Shown here: positions 8,365-16,659 of the stretch, in pieces
How positions within the stretch are numbered: the first letter of the stretch is position 1
Layout: the number at the start of each line of letters is the position of its first letter
Source of the DNA: Stenotrophomonas maltophilia D457
Lineage (GTDB): Bacteria; Pseudomonadota; Gammaproteobacteria; Xanthomonadales; Xanthomonadaceae
Assembly: GCF_000284595.1 (NCBI RefSeq)
Contig: NC_017671.1
Coordinates: forward strand, 4,497,001-4,561,000
Length of the DNA stretch: 64,000 bases
Reading direction: 5' to 3'
Program-made: the position numbers and the translations under genes
Notes under the pieces: model-generated
What the model saw: only the letters and a program-made list of their open reading frames with translations
Told to the model about the DNA's origin: nothing
Database searches by the model: none

Positions 8365-8928
8365 CTACTGCCGGACGCGCACTTCGCAACAGCCCATCCG
8401 CGTGAGGTCGCCCTGTGCCTGCAACATGCCCCGTTCCACCAGCATGCGTACACGCCCTGCATAGAACACATCGGGAATTCCCGATCGGCACTTCGGCTGC
8501 AGCGACATGACCATGCCCACAATGTAGGCGATCTTTCGGAACTGCCCGTCGCAGAGGGAGAACAGCTGCTCATCGATCGAGGCGATGTCCTCGCTGGTCA
8601 GCGCGGCGATGTTCTGCCGCGCCTGGTCAGTGAGATGGGCATCGTTGTCGGAGCGCTCGTCCGTATCGCGCAGGCAGCCATTGATGGCCAACAGGCGAAC
8701 CAGCACATAGTGGCCGAAAGCCTCGAGCTCCTCCTTGGGCAACGTCGCCGGATCGAGCTGCCCTGCCGGGTAGTCCTTGAAGGTCACGAAGACGTGGTTC
8801 TTCCACTGCCCTGGCGTGTCGGACTGGCGCAGATCATCCAGCACCACGCGCAGGCCGCCGTCGGGCAGTTCGGCAAGACTGCACAGCACTGCGTCGCGGC
8901 GGATCGGGTAGGACTGGTAGCTGTTCAT
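8365..8928 (-). CDS. DUF3658-like protein of unknown function
   Basis: A 187-aa soluble protein starting MNSYQSYPIRRDAVLC. The C-terminal half (LTSEDIASIDEQLFSLCDG, then AGRVRMLVERGMLQAQGDL) resembles DUF3658 proteins, in which a helical region of this type ends in a short winged-helix-like segment. No catalytic motif, signal peptide or membrane helix was found. It is transcribed divergently from bioB. The start at 8928 gives the conserved-looking N-terminus; a further ATG upstream at about 8985 is possible but weaker. Family assignment is tentative. Confidence 0.6.
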   Translation of the reverse strand: MNSYQSYPIRRDAVLCSLAELPDGGLRVVLDDLRQSDTPGQWKNHVFVTFKDYPAGQLDPATLPKEELEAFGHYVLVRLLAINGCLRDTDERSDNDAHLTDQARQNIAALTSEDIASIDEQLFSLCDGQFRKIAYIVGMVMSLQPKCRSGIPDVFYAGRVRMLVERGMLQAQGDLTRMGCCEVRVRQ

Positions 8929-8997
8929 GGCACGTGCTCGCGCGTCCGTATGCAGCAATGAACTTACACCGTAGCGCCCATTCATGGCGGTCAATCT

Positions 8998-9031
8998 ATG
9001 TAAACCATATTGGAGGCAGACAAGTTGACAG
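8998..9031 (+). promoter_or_regulatory. Putative BirA (biotin repressor) operator upstream of bioB
   Basis: ATGTAAACC (8998-9006), a 16-bp spacer, then AGTTGACAG (9023-9031). The known gammaproteobacterial BirA operator is TTGTAAACC-N16-GGTTTACAA. The left half matches at 8 of 9 positions and the right half at 6 of 9, with exactly the expected spacing. It lies 58 bp before the bioB start. A perfect TTGACA lies in the right half-site, so a bound repressor would cover a -35 element if that promoter is used. Confidence 0.65.
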
Positions 9032-9088
9032 GGCTCACCAACCCACCCACACTGCCGCCCTCGCTCCACTCGTACCCAAGGTCCCGCC

Positions 9089-10132
9089 ATGGCTGCTGCC
9101 ATCCGCCACGACTGGCAACACGACGAACTGCAGGCGCTGTTCGATCTGCCGTTCCCCGAGCTGCTGTTCCGCGCTGCCGCAGTCCATCGCGAGCACTTCG
9201 ACCCAGCGCAGGTGCAGGTGTCCACGCTGTTGTCGGTGAAGACCGGCGGCTGCCCGGAAGACTGCGCGTACTGCCCGCAGGCACAGCGCTACAGCACCGG
9301 GGTGAACGCGCAGAAGCTGATGGACACCGACGCGGTGCTGGCCAAGGCACGCCAGGCCAAGGCTGCCGGCGCATCGCGCTTCTGCATGGGTGCCGCGTGG
9401 CGATCGCCGAAGGACCGCGACATCCCGAAGGTGGCGGCGATGATCGCCGGGGTGAAGGCGCTGGGCCTGGAAACCTGCGCCACGCTGGGCATGCTCAGTG
9501 GCGAGCAGGCGCGTGCGCTGAAGGATGCGGGCCTGGACTACTACAACCACAACCTCGACACCGCGCCGGACTACTACGATTCGATCATCCACACGCGCCA
9601 GTACCAGGACCGCCTGGACACGCTGGCGCACGTGCGCGATGCCGGTCTGAAAACCTGCTGCGGCGGCATTGTCGGCATGGGCGAGACGCGCGCGCAGCGC
9701 GTGGGCCTGCTGCTGGCGCTGGCCACGCTGCCGGCGCATCCCGATTCGGTGCCGATCAACAAGCTGGTGCAGGTGGCGGGCACGCCGCTGCATGGCAGCG
9801 CCGAGCTGGATCCGTTCGAGTTCGTGCGCATGATCGCGGTGGCACGCATCGCCATGCCGCGTTCGATGGTGCGGCTGTCGGCCGGTCGCGAGGCGATGAG
9901 CGACGAACTGCAGGCGCTGTGCTTCGTGGCCGGTGCCAACTCGATCTTCTACGGCGACAAGCTGCTGACCACCGGCAACCCGGAGAGCGAGCGCGACCTG
10001 GCCCTGTTCGCGCGGCTGGGGTTGCAGCCGATGGCGGTGCAGGTGGATGCCGAGGGCCACGACCACGGCGGCACCGTGCACGCTGATATCAGCGCCGATG
10101 CGCCCGCCTGTGGCTGCGCTCACGCGGCCTGA
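9089..10132 (+). CDS. bioB: Biotin synthase
   Basis: A 347-aa radical SAM enzyme that inserts sulfur into dethiobiotin to form biotin in the cytoplasm. The CxxxCxxC cluster is GGCPEDCAYCPQ (Cys55, 59, 62), which holds the [4Fe-4S] cluster. Family motifs follow: GASRFCMGAAWRSPKDRD, YYNHNLDTAPDYY, CCGGIVGMGE and SIFYGDKLLTTGNP. It is the first gene of bioB-bioF-bioH-SDR-bioC and is preceded by a putative BirA box, so repression by biotinyl-AMP-bound BirA is likely. The ATG at 9089 gives a normal N-terminus. The Cys-His-rich tail (ACGCAHAA) is variable in the family. Confidence 0.97.
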   Translation: MAAAIRHDWQHDELQALFDLPFPELLFRAAAVHREHFDPAQVQVSTLLSVKTGGCPEDCAYCPQAQRYSTGVNAQKLMDTDAVLAKARQAKAAGASRFCMGAAWRSPKDRDIPKVAAMIAGVKALGLETCATLGMLSGEQARALKDAGLDYYNHNLDTAPDYYDSIIHTRQYQDRLDTLAHVRDAGLKTCCGGIVGMGETRAQRVGLLLALATLPAHPDSVPINKLVQVAGTPLHGSAELDPFEFVRMIAVARIAMPRSMVRLSAGREAMSDELQALCFVAGANSIFYGDKLLTTGNPESERDLALFARLGLQPMAVQVDAEGHDHGGTVHADISADAPACGCAHAA

Positions 10133-10199
10133 GACGGGCCGCAAGCAGGCGCCGCGGCAACGCGCTACCCTAGCCGCCCCGTCGCCGCATTCAGCCGCC

Positions 10200-11423
10200 A
10201 TGGCCCGCCCCGACCTGACCGCCCGCCTCCACGCCCAACGCGCCCTGCGCGATGCCCAAGGCCGTCGCCGCACGCGGCGCACGGTCAGCCGTCGTGATGG
10301 CGTCCGCCTGGAGGTGGACGGCCAGTGGCTGACCGGCTTCTGCAGCAACGATTACCTGGGCCTGGCCCAGCAGTTCAGCGTGGTCAACGCATTGCAGGAT
10401 GCGGCCGCACGCGAAGGCTCCGGCGCGGGCGCCTCGCATCTGGTCTGCGGCCACCACGCTCTGCATGAGGCGCTGGAGCGCGAAGTGGCGGAGTGGCTGG
10501 GCTACCCGCGCGCGCTGCTGTTCGGCAGTGGCTTCGCCGCCAACCTGGCCGTGCAGCAGGCGCTGCTGAGCGAAGAGAACGATGTGTGCGTGCAGGACAA
10601 GCTCAACCACGCCAGCCTGCTCGATGCGACGCGGCTGGCGGGTGCGCGCCTGCGCCGTTATCCGCACCTCGACGCCGAAGGCGCGATGCGCCAGCTCAAG
10701 CACGCGCCCGACGGCGCGGCGATGCTGGCCACCGACGGCGTGTTCAGCATGGATGGCGACATCGCACCGCTGCGTGCATTGTCGCTGGTGGCACGCCTGC
10801 AGCAGGCGCTGTTCTATGTGGACGATGCGCACGGCGTGGGCGTGGTCGGTGATGGTCGTGGTGCCGTGGCCGCCGCCGGGCTGGGCGTGGACGATGTGCC
10901 GCTGCAGCTGGTCACGCTGGGCAAGGCACTGGGCGGTTCCGGCGCGCTGGTGCTGGGCCGCGACGACCTGGTCGAGCACCTGGCCGAAACCGCACGCCCG
11001 TACATCTACACCACTGCGATGCCGCCGGCGCTGGCCGCCGCAGCACTGGAAGCGGTGCGCCTGGCGCGCCGTGACAACTGGCGGCGCTCGAAACTGACCG
11101 ATCTGATCGCGCTGTTCCGCGGCGAAGCCCGCCGCCATGGCCTGGACCTGATGGCCTCGGAAACGCCGATCCAGCCGCTGCTGTGTGGCGACGACCATCG
11201 CGCCGTGGCGATGTCCCAGGCGTTGGAACAGGCCGGTTGGCTGGTCGGCGCGATCCGCCCGCCCACGGTTCCCGAAGGCAAGGCGCGCCTGCGCGTCACG
11301 CTGTCCGCGCTGCACACCCCCGAGCAGGTGCGTGGCCTGGTCGAAGCCATTGCCAGCGCGCGCGATCGCGTCGACCTGGCCGCGCGTGAGGCCGCGCCAC
11401 CGCCGCTGCCTGTCTTCGCCTGA
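10200..11423 (+). CDS. bioF: 8-amino-7-oxononanoate synthase
   Basis: A 407-aa PLP-dependent alpha-oxoamine synthase that condenses pimeloyl-ACP/CoA with alanine. Motifs are FCSNDYLGLA, GASHLVCGHH, YVDDAHGVGVVG (residues 206-217, with the cofactor-contacting Asp) and TLGKALGGSGALV, in which Lys242 would form the Schiff base. The ATG at 10200 was chosen because the sequence from MARPDLTARL matches the family start. The in-frame extension upstream overlaps the end of bioB and is unlikely. The gap to bioB is 67 bp and to bioH 18 bp. Confidence 0.96.
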   Translation: MARPDLTARLHAQRALRDAQGRRRTRRTVSRRDGVRLEVDGQWLTGFCSNDYLGLAQQFSVVNALQDAAAREGSGAGASHLVCGHHALHEALEREVAEWLGYPRALLFGSGFAANLAVQQALLSEENDVCVQDKLNHASLLDATRLAGARLRRYPHLDAEGAMRQLKHAPDGAAMLATDGVFSMDGDIAPLRALSLVARLQQALFYVDDAHGVGVVGDGRGAVAAAGLGVDDVPLQLVTLGKALGGSGALVLGRDDLVEHLAETARPYIYTTAMPPALAAAALEAVRLARRDNWRRSKLTDLIALFRGEARRHGLDLMASETPIQPLLCGDDHRAVAMSQALEQAGWLVGAIRPPTVPEGKARLRVTLSALHTPEQVRGLVEAIASARDRVDLAAREAAPPPLPVFA

Positions 11424-11441
11424 GCCTGTTGCCGTTTCCCC

Positions 11442-12221
11442 ATGCATATCGACGTCACCGGCCAGGGGCCGGACCTGGTACTGATCCATGGCTGGGCCCT
11501 GCAGGGCGGCGTGTTCGCGCCGTTGGTGCAACGCCTGGCCGATCACTTCACCCTGCATCTGGTTGATCTGCCGGGCCATGGCCACAGCCGCGAGGACACC
11601 ACGCCGCTGCGCCTGCCGTTCGTGGTCAATGCCATTGCCGCGGCCACGCCGCCTGCGGTGTGGTGCGGCTGGTCGCTGGGCGGCCTGTTCGCGCTGCACG
11701 CCGCCGCGACACTGCCGAAGGTGCGCGGGCTGGCGATGATCGCGGCCACGCCGCGCTTCGTGCGTGGCGAGGACTGGCCGCATGCGGTGGAGCCGGCGGT
11801 GTTCGAGCAGTTCGGGCGCGAGCTGGCCACCGACTTCGGTGGCACCCTGGAACGCTTCCTGGCGCTGGATGTCATGGGCTCGGCACACGCCCGCGAGGAG
11901 CTGCGCACGCTACGCCAGCGCCTGGTCGAGCGCGGTGCACCCACCGAACGCGCCCTGCTGGAAGGCCTGCGCCTGCTGGAAAGCACCGACCTGCGTGGCG
12001 CACTGCCGACGCTGGCCAAGCCCAGCCTGTGGATCGCCGGCCAGCGTGACCGGCTGGTGTCTCCGGCGGCAATGCAGGCCGCCGCGGCACTGGCCCCCGG
12101 TGCGCAGGCGCTGACCATCGCCCACGGCGGCCATGCGCCCTTCCTCGGCCATGCCGACGAGGTGGCCGCCGCCCTGCAACACTTCGTTGCCGGCCTGTCA
12201 CCGGCCGATGGCGGACAATGA
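11442..12221 (+). CDS. bioH: Pimeloyl-ACP methyl ester carboxylesterase
   Basis: A 259-aa alpha/beta hydrolase. The catalytic triad can be read as Ser78 (GWSLGG), Asp203 (GQRDRLV) and His231 (HGGHAPF); LIHGWALQGGVF supplies the oxyanion region. BioH cleaves the methyl ester of pimeloyl-ACP at the end of the BioC-BioH pathway that builds the pimelate moiety from the fatty-acid cycle. It lies 18 bp after bioF and in the same operon as bioC, which confirms the assignment. Length is close to the enterobacterial enzyme. Confidence 0.94.
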   Translation: MHIDVTGQGPDLVLIHGWALQGGVFAPLVQRLADHFTLHLVDLPGHGHSREDTTPLRLPFVVNAIAAATPPAVWCGWSLGGLFALHAAATLPKVRGLAMIAATPRFVRGEDWPHAVEPAVFEQFGRELATDFGGTLERFLALDVMGSAHAREELRTLRQRLVERGAPTERALLEGLRLLESTDLRGALPTLAKPSLWIAGQRDRLVSPAAMQAAAALAPGAQALTIAHGGHAPFLGHADEVAAALQHFVAGLSPADGGQ

Positions 12222-12250
12222 GCGCCTTCCTCATTCCGCAGGATTGATGC

Positions 12251-13030
12251 ATGGATCTGGGTATCAACGGCCGCTGGGCACTGGTCTGCGGCGCAAGCAA
12301 GGGGCTGGGCCTGGGCTGCGCACGCGCGCTGGTGCGCGAGGGCGTCAACGTGGTGATCGTGGCCCGTGGTGAGGCTGCGCTGCAGGCCGCCGCCGAAGCG
12401 CTGCGCGCTCTGCCCGGCGCCGCCGAAGTCCGCGTGGTCGCCGCCGACGTGACCACCGAGGCCGGTCGCTCCGCAGCGCTCGCCGCGTGCCCGCAGGTGG
12501 ACATCCTGGTCACCAATGCCGGTGGCCCGCCACCGGGCGACTTCCGCAGTTTCGAGCGCGACGACTGGATCGCCGCACTGGACGCCAACATGCTGGCGCC
12601 GATCGCGCTGATCCGCGCCACCGTGGACGCGATGATCGCGCGTGGCTTCGGCCGCATCGTCAACATCACGTCCTCGGCGGTGAAGGCCCCGATCGACATC
12701 CTGGCGCTGTCCAACGGCGCGCGCAGCGGCCTGACCGGCTTCGTCGCCGGGCTGTCGCGCCGCACCGTGGCACACAATGTCACCATCAACAACCTGCTGC
12801 CCGGCCAGTTCGACACCGACCGCCTGCGCGCCAACTTCGCCCACAGTGCGGGCAAGGACGGCAATGCTGCCGAAGTGGCCGAACGCCGCCGCCAGCAGAT
12901 CCCGGCCGGCCGCTTCGGCACGGCGGATGAATTCGGCGCGGCCTGCGCCTTCCTGTGCAGCGCACAGGCCGGTTACCTCACCGGGCAGAACCTGCTGATC
13001 GACGGCGGCGCCTACCCCGGTACGTTCTAA
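12251..13030 (+). CDS. Short-chain dehydrogenase/reductase-like protein lacking the catalytic Tyr-Lys pair
   Basis: A 259-aa SDR-superfamily protein. The NAD(P)-binding motif is VCGASKGLGLGCA (residues 12-24), and VTNAGGPPPG replaces the usual NNAG. The serine region NITSSAVKAPIDILALSNGA lies at residues 138-157. Relative to FabG, the catalytic Tyr falls on Asn155 and the Lys on Ser159, so YxxxK is missing. Some SDR proteins with an SNGARSGL sequence at this place are annotated as 3-oxoacyl-ACP reductases, but normal hydride-transfer chemistry is doubtful. It sits between bioH and bioC with short gaps (29 and 12 bp), so it is co-transcribed with biotin genes. A role in pimelate-chain synthesis is a guess. 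Confidence 0.85.
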   Translation: MDLGINGRWALVCGASKGLGLGCARALVREGVNVVIVARGEAALQAAAEALRALPGAAEVRVVAADVTTEAGRSAALAACPQVDILVTNAGGPPPGDFRSFERDDWIAALDANMLAPIALIRATVDAMIARGFGRIVNITSSAVKAPIDILALSNGARSGLTGFVAGLSRRTVAHNVTINNLLPGQFDTDRLRANFAHSAGKDGNAAEVAERRRQQIPAGRFGTADEFGAACAFLCSAQAGYLTGQNLLIDGGAYPGTF

Positions 13031-13042
13031 GAGACTTTCGCA

Positions 13043-13927
13043 ATGCCGTCCCACTTCGATGCCCGCCATGTCCGCCGCGCGTTCGCCCGCGCCGCCAACA
13101 GCTACGACGCCGCCGCCGCCCTGCAGCGCGAGGTGCAGGCGCGGCTGGTGGAATCGCTGGACTACCTGGAGGCACGCAAGCCCGAGGTAGTGCTGGACAT
13201 CGGCGCGGGTACCGGCCACGCCAGTGCGCTGATGAAGAAGCGCTGGCCGAAGGCGCAGGTGATCGCGCTGGACGTGGCGCTGCCGATGCTGGACCAGGCC
13301 AAGCGCCAGGCCGGCTGGTGGAAGCCGTTCCAGCGCCTGTGCGGCGACGCCGCCGCGCTGCCACTGGCCGACAACAGCGTGGACGTGATCTTCAGCAACC
13401 TGTGCCTGCAGTGGGTGGACGACCTGCCGGCGGTGTTTGCCGGCTTCCGCCGCGTGCTCAAGCCCGGCGGCCTGCTGCTGTGCTCCACCTTCGGCCCGGA
13501 CACGCTGGTCGAACTCAACGAAGCGTTCGCGGCCGCCGATGACCGCCCGCACGTGAGCCGCTTCGCGCAGATCGCCCAGTTCGGCGATGCGCTGATGATG
13601 GCCGGTTTCCGCGACCCGGTGCTGGACCGCGACCTGTTCACCCTGACCTACGACGACCTGCCCTCGTTGATGCGGGAGCTGCGCGCGATGGGCGCGACCA
13701 ATGCGCGGGTGGACCGCCGCCACACGCTGACCGGGCGTGGCCGCTTCGCCGCGGCGGCAGCGGCGTATGAACCGATGCGACGCGCCGACGGCAAGCTGCC
13801 CAGCAGCTGGGAAGTGATCTATGCCCACGCCTGGGCACCGGACCCGGGCGCACCGATCCGCGAAGGCGGGCATGACGTGGCCTCGGTGCCGGTGTCGGCG
13901 ATTCCGATCCGGCGCAAGCAGACCTGA
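13043..13927 (+). CDS. bioC: Malonyl-ACP O-methyltransferase
   Basis: A 294-aa class I SAM-dependent methyltransferase. It has the BioC N-terminus FDARHVRRAFARAANSYDAA, the SAM motif VLDIGAGTGHAS (residues 50-61), motif II VIALDVALPML and post-motif SNLCLQWVDDLPAVFAGFRR. BioC methylates malonyl-ACP so that it can prime fatty-acid-like elongation to pimeloyl-ACP methyl ester, which BioH then cleaves. Last gene of the biotin operon. Its final 37 bases, including the TGA stop, are repeated twice downstream within a tandem array. Confidence 0.93.
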   Translation: MPSHFDARHVRRAFARAANSYDAAAALQREVQARLVESLDYLEARKPEVVLDIGAGTGHASALMKKRWPKAQVIALDVALPMLDQAKRQAGWWKPFQRLCGDAAALPLADNSVDVIFSNLCLQWVDDLPAVFAGFRRVLKPGGLLLCSTFGPDTLVELNEAFAAADDRPHVSRFAQIAQFGDALMMAGFRDPVLDRDLFTLTYDDLPSLMRELRAMGATNARVDRRHTLTGRGRFAAAAAAYEPMRRADGKLPSSWEVIYAHAWAPDPGAPIREGGHDVASVPVSAIPIRRKQT

Positions 13928-14350
13928 TCGCCCGGTCGTGCCGGCCGCTGGCCGGCACCTCACGATTCCACGGTGGACCTCTGCCGGCCAGCGGCCGGCA
14001 CTACCGTATGCCACACCGTGCGCGAATCGCCCGGGTAGGTGCCGACCTTGGTCGGCACCCACCTAATTCGGGCGATGTCGGCGATCCCGATCCGGCGCAG
14101 GCAGACCTGATCGTCTGGTAGTGCCGGCCGCTGGCCGGCAACCTCACGATTCCACGATGGACATCTGCCGGCCAGCGGCCGGCACTACCGCATGCCACAC
14201 CGTGCGCGAATCGCCCGGGTAGGTGCCGACCTTGGTCGGCACCCACCCAATCCGGGCGGTGTCGGCGATCCCGATCCGGCGCAGGCAGACCTGACCGGCT
14301 GGTAGTGCCGGCCGCTGGCCGGCAACCTCACGATTCCACGATGGGCGTCT
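13891..14350. repeat. Tandem array (about 184-bp period) of GTAG palindromes carrying copies of the bioC 3' end
   Basis: Copies start at about 13891 (the real bioC tail), 14074 and 14258; the third is cut short near 14350. Each unit contains the bioC tail with its stop (encoding SAIPIRR, then K or R, then QT and stop), a GTAG/GTCG palindrome pair with arms such as GTGCCGGCCGCTGGCCGGCA, and a single hairpin GTAGGTGCCGACCTTGGTCG. The unit differs by a few substitutions between copies. The array fills the convergent space between bioC and ydcF. Confidence 0.92.
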
Positions 14351-14370
14351 GCCCAGATCAGGTTTCCGCC

Positions 14371-15003
14371 TCAGGTGTTGGCCGGCGAACTCAGCGGCGG
14401 CCGCACCAGGTCGCGGTGGAAGAAATAGATTTCCTGCACCAGGAAGCGCCAGCTGGTGTGGAAGCTGCGGAAGCGCGTGCTGGGCGTGGACGAGGCCAGC
14501 GCATCGATGCCCAGCGCCTTGCTCAGGCGCAGCGCGCGCGCCATGTGCAACGGGTCGCTTACGATGATCACCCGGTGCAGGTCGCGCTGGTCCATCAGCC
14601 GCTTGGCCTCGACCAGGTTCTGCACGGTGTTGCGCGAGGCGGTCTCGATCAGGATCGCATCGTCCGGCACGCCATGCTTGAGCGCATAGCGCCGCGCCAC
14701 CTGCGATTCGGAAAAGCGCGCGCCGGTGCCACCGTAGCCGCCGGTGAAGATCAGCAGTGGCGCGTACCGGGCTTCATAGAGATCCAGGCCATGACGGATG
14801 CGTTCTTCGAATACCGGCGACGGCTTGGCGTCATAGGCCGCCGCACCGAGCACGATGATGGCGTCGGCCTTGGCTGCCTGGTCGCGCTCCCCCACCCAGA
14901 CGATCCAGGCGGTCACGCCCAGCAGCCAGACCACCAGCAGCACGAACAGCCGCCACAGCCAGCCCAGCGGGCCGGTGCGGGGCCGGCGCCGGTCGCGGCT
15001 CAA
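14371..15003 (-). CDS. YdcF/ElyC-SanA family protein
   Basis: About 210 aa if started at the TTG at 15003, which overlaps the stop of the upstream dehydratase gene. One N-terminal membrane helix (WLWRLFVLLVVWLLGVTAWI) is followed by a periplasmic DUF218 domain with ADAIIVLGAAAYDAKPSPVF, TGGYGGTGARFSESQVARR and VSDPLHMARALRL. ElyC/SanA proteins of this family act in envelope integrity and peptidoglycan precursor metabolism; this subfamily is uncharacterised. Longer in-frame starts run far into the dehydratase gene and are rejected. Start codon certainty is low, family certainty is high. Confidence 0.82.
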   Translation of the reverse strand: MSRDRRRPRTGPLGWLWRLFVLLVVWLLGVTAWIVWVGERDQAAKADAIIVLGAAAYDAKPSPVFEERIRHGLDLYEARYAPLLIFTGGYGGTGARFSESQVARRYALKHGVPDDAILIETASRNTVQNLVEAKRLMDQRDLHRVIIVSDPLHMARALRLSKALGIDALASSTPSTRFRSFHTSWRFLVQEIYFFHRDLVRPPLSSPANT

Positions 15004-15962
15004 GGCGCCCCCCAACGCAGCGCGGGCAGGTCGACATTGCCACCGGACAGCACCAGGCCCACCCGCAGGCCGGCGAACCGCTGCGGCTGTGCCAGTACCG
15101 CGGCCAGCACGGTGGCCGAGGACGGCTCGACCACCTGCTTGAGCACCTCCCACAGCAGGCGCATCGCGGCCATGGTGGCGGCGTCGTCGACCACGATCAC
15201 CTCGACGCCGGCCGCGCGCAGCAGCGCGAAGTTGGGGGCGCCGATCAGGGTACGCAGGCCGTCGCAGATGGTGTCAGGGGTGAACGCGCCCTGGCGCTCG
15301 CCTGCGGCCAGCGAGCGCGCGGTGTCGTCGGCACCGGCCGGTTCGGCCAGCACCAGCCGGGTCTGGGGACTGGCGAACTGCAGGGCCCGGGCGGTACCGC
15401 TGGCCAGGCCGCCCCCTCCGACTGGGACTACCAGCACGTCGAACGGACCGTCGCTGTGCAGCAGCTCCAGGGCCGCGGTGCCCTGCCCGGCCATCACCGC
15501 CGGGTCCGCATAGGGATGGACCAGGGTCGCGCCGGTATCGGCCTGTACTTTGGCGCAGGCGGCCTCGCGGTCGGCGATGGTCGGCGGGCAGCGCCAGAGC
15601 GTGGCACCGTGGCGGGCGATGTTGGCCAGCTTGGCCGCCACCGCACCTTCGGGCACCACCACGTGGCAGGGAATGCCACGGGTGCGCGCGGCCAGGGCCA
15701 GGGCAGCGCCGTGGTTGCCGGACGAATGGGTGACCACGCCGGCACGGGCGCGATCGGCATCCAGCGACCACACCGCGTTGCAGGCCCCGCGGAACTTGAA
15801 TGCGCCGCCGCGCTGCAGGTGCTCGGCCTTGAACGCCAGCTGCGCGCCGGCCAGCGCATCAAGCGTGCGCGAGCGCAGCACCGGGGTCACGCTGGCGTGC
15901 GGCGCGATCCGCGCAGCGGCAGCCAGGACATCGTCGGCACGGGGCAACAGTGAATCGCTCAT
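15000..15962 (-). CDS. Threonine/serine dehydratase-like PLP enzyme
   Basis: A 320-aa fold-type II PLP enzyme. The Schiff-base Lys lies in GGAFKFRGA (about residue 55), the substrate loop is SSGNHGAALA, and the phosphate-binding Gly loop is VPVGGGGLASG. The C-terminal LSGGNVD is typical of IlvA-like catabolic threonine dehydratases and serine racemases. No C-terminal ACT regulatory domain is present, so it resembles the short unregulated forms. It probably converts L-threonine to 2-oxobutyrate or L-serine to pyruvate; the exact substrate is not decided by sequence. The downstream ydcF gene overlaps its stop. Confidence 0.88.
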   Translation of the reverse strand: MSDSLLPRADDVLAAAARIAPHASVTPVLRSRTLDALAGAQLAFKAEHLQRGGAFKFRGACNAVWSLDADRARAGVVTHSSGNHGAALALAARTRGIPCHVVVPEGAVAAKLANIARHGATLWRCPPTIADREAACAKVQADTGATLVHPYADPAVMAGQGTAALELLHSDGPFDVLVVPVGGGGLASGTARALQFASPQTRLVLAEPAGADDTARSLAAGERQGAFTPDTICDGLRTLIGAPNFALLRAAGVEVIVVDDAATMAAMRLLWEVLKQVVEPSSATVLAAVLAQPQRFAGLRVGLVLSGGNVDLPALRWGAP

Positions 15963-16122
15963 GACGCAAGATTAACGTATGGCCCCACGCTGGCGACCCC
16001 GGCACAGGTCATGCCAGCATGAGGGCCTTCACCTCCATTCATCCTGGCCAGTGAAGTTAAGGGCCGATTCAACGCCTGCGCACGAAGCTGACTGCACAAC
16101 CCGTCCTCTGGGGGGACCCACC

Positions 16123-16614
16123 ATGAAAACGCGCCTGATGCTTGCCGGTGGCCTGTTGCTGGCCCTGACCGGCTGCACCACCTACGACTATGTCGGCGGT
16201 GGCCGCAGCGGCAGCTACTACCACGGTGCGCCGTCGGTGGAGTACCGCTACCCGGCCGGCTATCCCTACAACTACGGCTACCCTTACTACGGCGGCTATG
16301 GCGGCTACTACGGCGGCTATGGCAATCCGTACTACTCGCGCCCGATCTACCGCCCGCCGCACAACCACCGTCCGCCACCGCGCCCGCCCGGCAACGGTGG
16401 CGAGAACCGTCCGCCGCCGCCGCCGCGGCCGTCGTACAACGGCGGTTCGCCGTGGCGGAACATGGACTCGATGCGTCGCCCGCCGCAGTCGAACATCCAG
16501 CCGTCGGCGCCGCCACCGCCGGCCCGTCCGACCCCGGCGCCGAGCGCGCCGAGGATGAACGGTTCCCCGTGGCGCAACATGGATCGTGGGACGCAGCGCA
16601 CAGTTGAGCGCTGA
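16123..16614 (+). CDS. Tyr/Gly/Pro-rich small lipoprotein
   Basis: A 163-aa predicted lipoprotein: MKTRLMLAGGLLLALTGC has a lipobox (LTGC, Cys18). The mature part has a low-complexity Tyr-Gly zone (NYGYPYYGGYGGYYGGYG), a Pro-rich zone, and two copies of a short motif, GGSPWRNMD and NGSPWRNMD, near residues 107 and 148. The motif repeat suggests a short binding element. No known enzyme family was recognised. A GGGGGGACC Shine-Dalgarno-like run lies just before the ATG. Similar Tyr/Gly-rich envelope lipoproteins occur in Xanthomonadaceae; the function is unknown. Confidence 0.8.
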   Translation: MKTRLMLAGGLLLALTGCTTYDYVGGGRSGSYYHGAPSVEYRYPAGYPYNYGYPYYGGYGGYYGGYGNPYYSRPIYRPPHNHRPPPRPPGNGGENRPPPPPRPSYNGGSPWRNMDSMRRPPQSNIQPSAPPPPARPTPAPSAPRMNGSPWRNMDRGTQRTVER

Positions 16615-16659
16615 ACCGTCTTGCATTTCACCCGGTCCAGGTTGCACTCTACGGAACCG

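Noticed and set aside
11543..14062. Long minus-strand open frame of about 839 codons across the biotin operon
   Set aside because: It is antisense to bioH, the SDR gene and bioC, which have clear family motifs. The antisense product is low-complexity Arg/Ala/Gly/His sequence with no domain, as usual in very GC-rich DNA.
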